Below, one piece after another: positions 7,839 through 16,426 of a stretch of 20,610 nucleotides of DNA; position 1 is the first letter of the stretch, and every line of letters starts with the position of its first letter. This stretch comes from Phycisphaerales bacterium UBA4658. GTDB lineage: Bacteria; Planctomycetota; Phycisphaerae; Phycisphaerales; UBA1924. The position numbers and the translations under genes are program-made. The stretch spans positions 1 to 20,610 of the forward strand of contig DHLW01000167.1 in the NCBI GenBank assembly GCA_002405485.1. The letters run 5' to 3'. Under the pieces are notes generated by a model. The model did no database searches, had not been told where the DNA came from, and saw nothing but the letters and a program-made list of their open reading frames with translations.

Positions 7839-8510
7839 ATGCACGCAGACACTCCGGTCGACGCCGCACGATCCAAAGCCCCGGCATGTCCGGACTGTGG
7901 ATATGACATCGGCCTCGCCGCCGCGCCGCACTGCCCAGAGTGCGGGCGAGTTGCACAACCGGAGGACGCCGATCACCATGCCGCCCGAGTCGCCATGGCC
8001 CGGCGCATGCCGTTGATGCTGATGCGTGTTGGTGCCGGCGGGGCCGGTTTCGGACTCGTGATCGGCGCGTTCAAGGGTCTCATCGAGGGTTCTTGGGCGG
8101 TCTTCGCGATCCTCGCCGGCGTGTTTGCGCTGGTGCCGATCGTCGCGCTTGCGCTGGGCGGCTTGCTGGCCATGGGTGTTCCGCCCTGGCTTCGACGCGC
8201 GTGGATCGGCTGCTGGGTCCGCTCGGTCTGGAGGGTCCACATTCCCTGGCTGTGGGCGCCGCTGGTCATCCCGGTTGCGGCCGCGGGTCGCATCGTGCCG
8301 GGGCTCATTCCTGTGAGCGTGTGCATCGGCATCCCGCTCCTGTTCATCTTCTGGGTCGCGGTCTGGGAGCCCTTCAGCCAGGCGTGGATGCAAAGCTGTT
8401 CCTCGTGCGGCCTGGTGCGGCACCGGTCCATCGGCTACTTTGCGGCGATCCCCTCGTACATCGCCTCGCTCCCGCTCGCACTGCTCATGCTCGCGGTGGC
8501 GGCGTCCTAA
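7839..8510 (+). CDS. Zinc-ribbon membrane protein, function unknown
   Basis: This 223-residue protein has an N-terminal zinc ribbon with Cys17, 20, 32 and 35 (CPDCGYD and HCPECG). About four hydrophobic segments follow, starting near residues 60, 85, 140 and 200. A second CxxC (CSSCG) lies in a loop before the last membrane segment. The ribbon probably faces the cytoplasm and the rest sits in the inner membrane. It begins 34 bases after the helicase stop, with GGGG a few bases before the ATG, so it may share the helicase transcript. I do not recognise a characterised family. Another zinc-ribbon membrane protein of similar layout occurs at 11309-12010. Confidence 0.7.
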   Translation: MHADTPVDAARSKAPACPDCGYDIGLAAAPHCPECGRVAQPEDADHHAARVAMARRMPLMLMRVGAGGAGFGLVIGAFKGLIEGSWAVFAILAGVFALVPIVALALGGLLAMGVPPWLRRAWIGCWVRSVWRVHIPWLWAPLVIPVAAAGRIVPGLIPVSVCIGIPLLFIFWVAVWEPFSQAWMQSCSSCGLVRHRSIGYFAAIPSYIASLPLALLMLAVAAS

Positions 8511-8513
8511 ACC

Positions 8514-8526
8514 ACCCGCCTTCGGG

Positions 8527-8527
<1 letters not shown>
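8514..8527. terminator. Small hairpin between convergent stops (weak bidirectional terminator candidate)
   Basis: ACCCG and CGGGT form a 5-bp stem around CCTT, filling the gap between the stop codons of the zinc-ribbon gene and the TPR kinase gene. There is no run of T on either strand, so termination here would need help from Rho or from a larger fold. Confidence 0.2.
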
Positions 8528-11178
<2,651 letters not shown>

Positions 11179-11183
11179 GCGTG

Positions 11184-11220
11184 AACTCCCGGCTGAGACC
11201 ATCGTAGGAGTTGCCGGGAG
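11184..11220. promoter_or_regulatory. Inverted repeat overlapping the kinase ribosome-binding site
   Basis: CTCCCGGC (11186-11193) and GCCGGGAG (11213-11220) are perfect 8-bp arms around 19 bases. Nested and overlapping with them, AACTCC (11184-11189) can instead pair with GGAGTT (11207-11212). On the kinase mRNA the arm nearer the start contains the GGGAG ribosome-binding site of ATG 11178, so either pairing could mask it. It could equally be a protein operator between the two divergent genes. No strong promoter was found in the rest of 11179-11308. Confidence 0.4.
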
Positions 11221-11308
11221 CGCAATGGACCGAGTCCAGCGTGTCGGACTTGCTTGGGCACGTCAACCATTCCAATTCTCGGCTGCAGGAACCACCGGAC
11301 AGCAGCGC

Positions 11309-12010
11309 ATGAGCGACCGCCCCTCTCCAGATCAGGTCCAGCCGCTGCTCCCCTTTCCCGCGGTCGTCCCCGCGGACTATGTCTGCGCCGGATGCGGGTA
11401 CTCCCTCGGCGGACTCACGGTGATCCGCTGCCCCGAGTGCGGCAGAGCAACCAGTGAACTCGATCTTCGCCAGAATCAGGCCCGCGCCGGGCTCTGTGCG
11501 ACGCTCCCCGGGCTCACGCTGCGATGGGCGCTGTGGTCGATCGCCGTCGCGGTCGCCATCGGGCTCGCCACGGGGATCCACGCGGATCACTCCTTCGCGG
11601 TCATCATCGGGTATCTGGCCGCGTCGCTCGCGCTGTTCGCGCTTGTCAGAGTCTGCGCCCGGTTCTCGCCCGGGCCGCTGCGCGTCGCGTACATCTGCGT
11701 GTTCACACGATCCGTTCCCTCGCTGCTCCTGCCCATGGTCGCGATCCCGGTCGCGTGGCTGCTCCTGGCTCTGGTCGGTCAGGTGCATCCGGAGTTCGCC
11801 CGCAACACCTTCATCGCGCTTGTCGTCCTGACGAGCATCCTCATCGCCTCCGGGACCATGTTCGCCCAGCGTTGGAATGCCAGTGAGCAGGCGTTTGGCA
11901 CCCGCACACGCCCCATCTGGATCGCCCTGGCCGTGCTCACCGGCCTTCTCGCCACCGCGCTCGGGCTGCTCAACGGTTTCAGCATCATGGTCCGCATCTT
12001 CGGCCTGTGA
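11309..12010 (+). CDS. Zinc-ribbon multi-pass membrane protein, function unknown
   Basis: This 233-residue protein has an N-terminal zinc ribbon (Cys26, 29, 41, 44; CAGCGYSLGGL then CPECG) and about five hydrophobic segments. They begin near LTLRWALWSIAV, SFAVIIGYLAAS, LLLPMVAIPVAW, FIALVVLTSILI and IWIALAVLTGLL. It is probably an inner-membrane protein with the ribbon in the cytoplasm. The GYxLxGL...CPECG pattern is the one seen in the last gene of the same run (15598-16188). ATG 11309 was chosen because it is just upstream of the ribbon; the frame is open back to 11177, with ATG 11225 as an alternative. Its stop overlaps a GTG that could start mqnA. I do not recognise a characterised family. 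Confidence 0.7.
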   Translation: MSDRPSPDQVQPLLPFPAVVPADYVCAGCGYSLGGLTVIRCPECGRATSELDLRQNQARAGLCATLPGLTLRWALWSIAVAVAIGLATGIHADHSFAVIIGYLAASLALFALVRVCARFSPGPLRVAYICVFTRSVPSLLLPMVAIPVAWLLLALVGQVHPEFARNTFIALVVLTSILIASGTMFAQRWNASEQAFGTRTRPIWIALAVLTGLLATALGLLNGFSIMVRIFGL

Positions 12011-12048
12011 GTGCGCTCGCCCGGACGCGTCGCCCCATATCCTCCGGC

Positions 12049-12927
12049 ATGCTCCCCGTCCGCATCGGCTGCGTGCAGTACCTCAACACCCTGCCCCTCG
12101 TCGAAGGGCTCAGGACCTGGAAGGACTGCTCCCTCACCACGGCCGTCCCCAGCAAGCTCTTTGGCATGCTCGCTTCCGGCGAGGTCGACGTCGCCCTTGC
12201 GAGCGTGATCGACGCCGCGTCGCTCGGAACGTCGGCGTCCGGTGGCGCTGGCGCCCCCGCGGTGAGCCTGCTTCCCGTCGGCATGATCGGCTGCGACGGC
12301 CCGACGCTGACCGTGCGACTCTTCTCGCGCACGCCCATCGAGTCGCTCGAGCGCGTGCACGTCGATCGCGACAGCCACACCTCCGTCGCGCTCCTGCACG
12401 TGCTCATGCACCGCATGTTCCATCGGCGCATCACGACCGTTGAGTTCGAGGCCCACGAGCACGTCGGGTGGCCCGACGCGGTTCTGCTCATCGGCGACAA
12501 GGTCGTCACCGACTCGCCCCCGGGCGGTCCGGCCGGCTATCCCCATCAGCTTGATCTCGGCGCCGCCTGGAAGGAGCTCACCGGGCTTCCGTTCGTGTAC
12601 GCCGCGTGGATGTGCCGCGCCGGCGAGGAGGGCTCCCGCGCCGTGTCCGCCGCGGCGATCATGCTCGACCGGGCGCGCCGGCGCAACGCCATGCGCATGG
12701 ACTGGCTCATCTCCAAGCGGGCCGGCGAGAAGAACTGGCCCGCCGACCTCGCCGCGACGTATCTGGGTTCGTACCTCCGCTTTGCCGTCGACGAACCGGA
12801 ACGCCAGGCCGTGGAGAAGTTCCTGCGCTGCGCCCACGACCTCGGGCTCTGTGCGCTCCCCGGCGCGCGCTGGGCCGAGATCCAGTCCCCGCCCATCGAC
12901 GCTTCTGCCGGAGCGGAGGTCGGCTGA
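12049..12927 (+). CDS. mqnA: Chorismate dehydratase (menaquinone synthesis, futalosine pathway)
   Basis: MqnA dehydrates chorismate to 3-[(1-carboxyvinyl)oxy]benzoate, the first step of the futalosine route to menaquinone. The protein has the periplasmic-binding-like fold of the MqnA/MqnD group. Signatures in order are RIGCVQYLNTLPL, SKLFGMLASGEVDVALAS, DRDSHTSVALLHVL, DAVLLIGDKVV and DLGAAWKELTGLPFVYAAW. The late TGLPF signature and the length of 292 residues fit MqnA rather than MqnD. The ATG at 12049 leads directly into the conserved N terminus. A GTG at 12007 that overlaps the previous stop would add 14 residues and would suit translational coupling; neither start has a clear ribosome-binding site. 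No other mqn gene is in the window, as is common for this dispersed pathway. Confidence 0.85.
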   Translation: MLPVRIGCVQYLNTLPLVEGLRTWKDCSLTTAVPSKLFGMLASGEVDVALASVIDAASLGTSASGGAGAPAVSLLPVGMIGCDGPTLTVRLFSRTPIESLERVHVDRDSHTSVALLHVLMHRMFHRRITTVEFEAHEHVGWPDAVLLIGDKVVTDSPPGGPAGYPHQLDLGAAWKELTGLPFVYAAWMCRAGEEGSRAVSAAAIMLDRARRRNAMRMDWLISKRAGEKNWPADLAATYLGSYLRFAVDEPERQAVEKFLRCAHDLGLCALPGARWAEIQSPPIDASAGAEVG

Positions 12928-12928
12928 C

Positions 12929-14656
12929 ATGCCGCGATTCCCCGCGCTGCGCGTCGGCGTGCTGGCGGAGCTGGCTCGGCAACTCCGCTTCGAGCCGCCC
13001 GCGGCGGCCCGCCGGCACCTCGCCCGCGCCGAGGATCTCGCCAGGCAGTTCATCGATGACGCCGAGCAGGCCGCGCCCGGTTTCCCGGAGGAGTGGATCG
13101 TCTATCGCATCACCGGCTTGCGTGAGATGGGCGTGACGAGCGAGCCGGATCGGGGCCCGTCGGCCGAGCCCGCGCTGGTCGTGCGAGAGGCCGTCATCTC
13201 CGACCTTCCCGCGCTCATCGATCGACTGAGCGCCGCCGCCGAGCTGACCCCCGCTGAGCACGCCGGCCCGCGGTGGCTCAGCGTGCAGGCCCTGTGCGAG
13301 CGCTGGGGTGTGAGTCGAAAGACCCTGGAGCGGTATCGCCGGCGTGGCCTGGTCTCGCGCCGTGTCCTGATGGGCGGAGGCCGGCAGCGCGTGCTGTTCA
13401 ACCTGTCCATCGTCGAGAGCTTCGAGCAGCGATTCCAGCTCGAGCTCGACGCCTCGCGCCGATTCACCCGCCTCAGCGATGCCGACCGCCGACGCATCAT
13501 CGCGCGCGCCGCACGATACCGCCGGCGCCTCGGATGGTCGATGCACCGCTGTGCGCAGCGCATCGGACCGATGTTCGGCCGGAGCGTCGAGTGCGTCCGC
13601 ATGGTCCTCCGCGCGGCCGACGCCCACGCACACACGCCGATCTTCGACGATCCGCCCGTGCTGGATCGCTCCCAGGCAGCCCGTCTGGAGTCACTCTCCC
13701 GCCGCGGCGGGCGGATCGCCCCGGTCGCCGCCGCCCTCCGCAAGCGCCGCCAGACCGCTCATCGCGCCGTGAACGTCGTCAGAGCCGAGCGACTCCGTCG
13801 GCTCGATCTCTCTGGACCGGCAAGCCCGCTCTTCTCTGACCCGCAGGCCCCGTCGCGATTCCTGGCCGCTGTCCCCGCCAGAGACGGCCTCGGCGCTCCC
13901 GGCCCGACAAGCGCGGCGGAGATCATCGCACTCGCCCGATCGATGGACCCCGAGCCGGCTGCGCACGAAAGAGCCCGTGCCGCCGCGTACTGGTACCTTC
14001 TCGATCGCGTGCGCCGACACCTCGGCGTGCTCGATCGCAACCACCCCGCGGCGTCACACATCGATGAGATCGAGACGCTGTTGCGGTGGGCCTCCCGGCT
14101 CAAGGCCGAGCTCGTCCGCTCCCAGCTTCCGCTGCTCGTGCGGACCATCGAGTCTCAGGCCGCTCGCCCCTGCGAGTCCCTCACTCCGCCCATCATGCGC
14201 GAGGTCCTGGCCATCGGCATCGACGCGCTCATCGATGCCGCCGATCGCTTCGATCCCTTCCGAGGCGGCCGCCTCGCCGCCCCCGCCGGGGTTGCCGTGA
14301 CACGCGCCGTCTCAATGATCCTGCGCGACCTGCCGCTCGCGCACGCGGTCCGTGCTCGCCGAAACGATGCCGCCGCCGATGCGCACCTCGCGCTGCGCAG
14401 CATCGAAGACTGGACCACCCGCGTGCACCCGTGGCAGCGCGAACTCGACCTCACGCGAGCCGCCCGCGAAGCCGTTGAGTCGCTCGATCCTGCACAGCAG
14501 AGCGTCATCCGGGCCCGCTTTGGCCTCGACGCGGGCCCGCCGCTGACCATCGCCCAGGCCGCCGACTTTCTCGCGCTCTCCCCCGCCCGCGTCCGCGCTC
14601 TGCAGCGAGCCGCGCTGCGGATCCTGCTGGGCACGCGCCCGGAGAGTGCGCGGTGA
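12929..14656 (+). CDS. Atypical sigma-70-like protein with several extra helix-turn-helix segments
   Basis: This 575-residue protein begins after GGAGG at 12915-12919, a good ribosome-binding site that fixes ATG 12929, one base after the mqnA stop. Residues 116-158 form a MerR/excisionase-like HTH (LSVQALCERWGVSRKTLERY, then RRRGLV). Residues 182-228 (WSMHRCAQRIGPMFG core) and about 260-285 look like two more HTH units. From 395 the sequence follows sigma region 2: LVRSQLPLLVRTI, IGIDALIDAADRFDPFRGG. From 515 it matches region 4: LDPAQQSVIRARFGL, LTIAQAADFLALSPARVRAL. Where primary sigmas have the aromatic FSTYATWWIRQAI, this has LAAPAGVAVTRAV (448-460), so promoter melting may be lost or altered. 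It could be an alternative sigma factor or a sigma-derived DNA-binding regulator. Confidence 0.62.
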   Translation: MPRFPALRVGVLAELARQLRFEPPAAARRHLARAEDLARQFIDDAEQAAPGFPEEWIVYRITGLREMGVTSEPDRGPSAEPALVVREAVISDLPALIDRLSAAAELTPAEHAGPRWLSVQALCERWGVSRKTLERYRRRGLVSRRVLMGGGRQRVLFNLSIVESFEQRFQLELDASRRFTRLSDADRRRIIARAARYRRRLGWSMHRCAQRIGPMFGRSVECVRMVLRAADAHAHTPIFDDPPVLDRSQAARLESLSRRGGRIAPVAAALRKRRQTAHRAVNVVRAERLRRLDLSGPASPLFSDPQAPSRFLAAVPARDGLGAPGPTSAAEIIALARSMDPEPAAHERARAAAYWYLLDRVRRHLGVLDRNHPAASHIDEIETLLRWASRLKAELVRSQLPLLVRTIESQAARPCESLTPPIMREVLAIGIDALIDAADRFDPFRGGRLAAPAGVAVTRAVSMILRDLPLAHAVRARRNDAAADAHLALRSIEDWTTRVHPWQRELDLTRAAREAVESLDPAQQSVIRARFGLDAGPPLTIAQAADFLALSPARVRALQRAALRILLGTRPESAR

Positions 14657-15585
14657 CTGGTCACACACCCGACGCGCGCTCCGTCGGCATGCGTCTGCCC
14701 ACGCTCCGCGGGGCGGTCGTCTGGGTTCTGCACTCCGGTGCGCTCGGCGACCACGTGCTCATCTGGCCCCTGATCCGCGCTCTGCTTCGCCACGGGGCCC
14801 GCGTCCACCTCGCCGCCCACGCACACCACGCGCATCTTGCCTCCATCGCCATCGATCCGGATCCCGCCCTCCGCGCCGCGCTCGTCGTACACGCGCTGGA
14901 GTCGCCCCGATTCAACCGCCTCTGGGTCGGCGAGTGCTCGGACAAGCCCCTCGCCGCCGACCTGGTTCTGAACTTCCTCTGCGATGAGCAGACTCCGGCC
15001 GGGCAGACCTGGCGCCGCGGTGCGTCGGCGTGCTTTGCCGGAGCCGCCATCCGGACCATCGGCATGCCGGGATCCCGCTCCCGCGCAGACCTCGCTGGAG
15101 CTCTGGATGTTGCCGCGCGTGGAGCCATCGACCCGCGCCCCTCATCGCCCGATGGACCCATCGTGCTGTTCGTGGGCGCCGGCGGACAATCCAAACGCTG
15201 GCCCATCCCCAAGTGGCTCGATCTTGCCGATCGCCTCCGGTCTTCCGGCCACGACGTCTCGCTGATCCTCGGTCCGGTCGAGCGTGAACTGCTCCCACCC
15301 GGCGATCTCGCTCGCGCTCAGGATTACGGCGCTCGCACCCTTGGCGACCTTGGCGATCTGCTCACCCTGCTCCGCTCCGCCCGTGCCTATGTCGGAGCCG
15401 ACACCGGCCCGACACACCTTGCCGCGCAGCTCGGCTTGCCCACGCTCGCGCTCTTCGGCCCGACCGATCCGCGCATCTGGTCTCCCGTCGGCCCGGGCGT
15501 GCGCGTGCTCGCCCCGCCATCGCCCTGTTCGATGGACTGGCTCGATGTCTCCACCGTCGTCGCCGCCGTCGTCGCCATGCAATGA
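14653..15585 (+). CDS. Glycosyltransferase family 9 (heptosyltransferase-like)
   Basis: This 310-residue protein is a GT-B-fold transferase of the ADP-heptose:LPS heptosyltransferase family. Signatures are HSGALGDHVLIWPLIRALL near the N terminus (the GD loop), FVGAGGQSKRWPIPKW at the start of the second domain (the family PGA...KRWP motif), and GADTGPTHLAAQLGLPTLAL with D250, followed by FGPTDPRIWSP. It probably adds a sugar to an envelope glycolipid or other glycan on the cytoplasmic face of the membrane. It is slightly shorter than typical WaaC/WaaF (about 320-350). The GTG start overlaps the stop of the sigma-like gene as GTGA, indicating translational coupling. The sugar donor and acceptor cannot be read from the sequence. 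Confidence 0.82.
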   Translation: MTGHTPDARSVGMRLPTLRGAVVWVLHSGALGDHVLIWPLIRALLRHGARVHLAAHAHHAHLASIAIDPDPALRAALVVHALESPRFNRLWVGECSDKPLAADLVLNFLCDEQTPAGQTWRRGASACFAGAAIRTIGMPGSRSRADLAGALDVAARGAIDPRPSSPDGPIVLFVGAGGQSKRWPIPKWLDLADRLRSSGHDVSLILGPVERELLPPGDLARAQDYGARTLGDLGDLLTLLRSARAYVGADTGPTHLAAQLGLPTLALFGPTDPRIWSPVGPGVRVLAPPSPCSMDWLDVSTVVAAVVAMQ

Positions 15586-15597
15586 TCCTGAAAGCTC

Positions 15598-16188
15598 ATG
15601 CCCACGCCGCTGCGCACGTTTCCGTCCGGCCCGGCCGCGCTCGCGGCTCTGGCGGTGCTCTGGCGTTCGGGTGTCGTCGCCTGGATCGAGCGTCGCGACG
15701 AGCGCGCCGGGCTGATCCCCGGGCTCGCCCGCGTGCAGCTCCCGCTCCCGACCTTCTTCCTGCACGCCGACCCCGTAGATCGCCCTCGTGCAGAGGCCGT
15801 GCTGCTGGAGTTTGACCAGCTCCACTCTGGCGGCCTCGCCTCCGACGCCGACGACCAGCATCCGAATCTGCTCCTGCTCGACCCCGGCCTGGCGCCCCCA
15901 TGCCCCGCCTGCGCCGCCACTTTGCCCATGCGTGCCGACGCCACCGCCTGCCCGGCCTGCGCACTCCCGGTCGATGTCGTCGAGCTCATCGTCCTGACCC
16001 ACGGCCCAGAAGCCCTTGCCGACGCCTACGACCCTGTGCCCATCCTCGACGATGCGTCCGCACCCTTCGTGCCGACACGATGCCGACGATGCGACTATGT
16101 CCTGCTGGGGCTCATCACGGTCGGGGTCTGCCCAGAGTGCGGCGAGCACTTCGACAAAGAAGACGCCGTGCAGGCATGGTTCGCATAA
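15598..16188 (+). CDS. Double zinc-ribbon protein with possible DUF2007-like N terminus
   Basis: This 196-residue soluble protein carries two Cys4 ribbons. The first is Cys102, 105, 118, 121 (CPACAATL, CPACALP). The second is Cys162, 165, 178, 181 (RCRRCDYVLLGL, CPECGEHF). The N-terminal 75 residues (VLWRSGVVAWIERRDE, then LPLPTFFLHADPVDRPRAEAVL) have the look of the small DUF2007 domain, where a short helix-strand unit precedes a paired ridge of Ala/Glu residues; this match is by eye and tentative. It starts 12 bases after the GT9 stop and closes the gene run. The second ribbon shares the YxLxGL...CPECG pattern with the membrane protein at the head of the run. The role is unknown; metal binding is the only supported activity. 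Confidence 0.6.
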   Translation: MPTPLRTFPSGPAALAALAVLWRSGVVAWIERRDERAGLIPGLARVQLPLPTFFLHADPVDRPRAEAVLLEFDQLHSGGLASDADDQHPNLLLLDPGLAPPCPACAATLPMRADATACPACALPVDVVELIVLTHGPEALADAYDPVPILDDASAPFVPTRCRRCDYVLLGLITVGVCPECGEHFDKEDAVQAWFA

Positions 16189-16202
16189 ACAAGGCATCGA
16201 AA

Positions 16203-16223
16203 ACAATAGAAACGTTCTTTTGT
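16203..16223. promoter_or_regulatory. Imperfect palindrome upstream of the Cys-rich gene promoter (possible operator)
   Basis: ACAATAGAA (16203-16211) and TTCTTTTGT (16215-16223) are 9-bp inverted arms with one mismatch and a 3-base spacer. The site is AT-rich, in sharp contrast to its surroundings, and lies 18 bases before a perfect TTGACA. It is too AT-rich to be a convincing terminator for the upstream gene run, so a protein-binding site is the better guess. Confidence 0.3.
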
Positions 16224-16241
16224 GAACTTCTTTACATAGCC

Positions 16242-16269
16242 TTGACAGGACTGGACGATTCAGTACCTT
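16242..16269 (+). promoter_or_regulatory. Candidate promoter of the Cys-rich repeat protein gene
   Basis: A perfect TTGACA (16242-16247) is followed after 16 bases by TACCTT (16264-16269), which keeps the first two T/A and last T of the -10 consensus. It lies in the 238-bp gap 16189-16426 and would give a leader of about 150 bases. The gap holds no gene; its first 85 bases are markedly AT-rich and the remainder returns to the usual composition. Confidence 0.4.
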
Positions 16270-16426
16270 TGCAATTCTGGACTTCCCGGTGGCCTCGTCG
16301 GGACGTCGTGCAATCAGCCCAGTCAACCAGTCTTGGGTTTGACGGGTTCGTGAATCGAGTTCGAGAGCGCAGCGGCCGCTCGTCCTGAGTCTGCAGACGG
16401 GCCGACCACATCACAGGGAGTTCGCC

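Noticed and set aside
12440-12928. Upstream extension of the sigma-like reading frame into mqnA
   Set aside because: The extension overlaps conserved MqnA motifs in another frame and is low-complexity Arg/Ser/Pro. A GGAGG site and ATG at 12929 give the real start.
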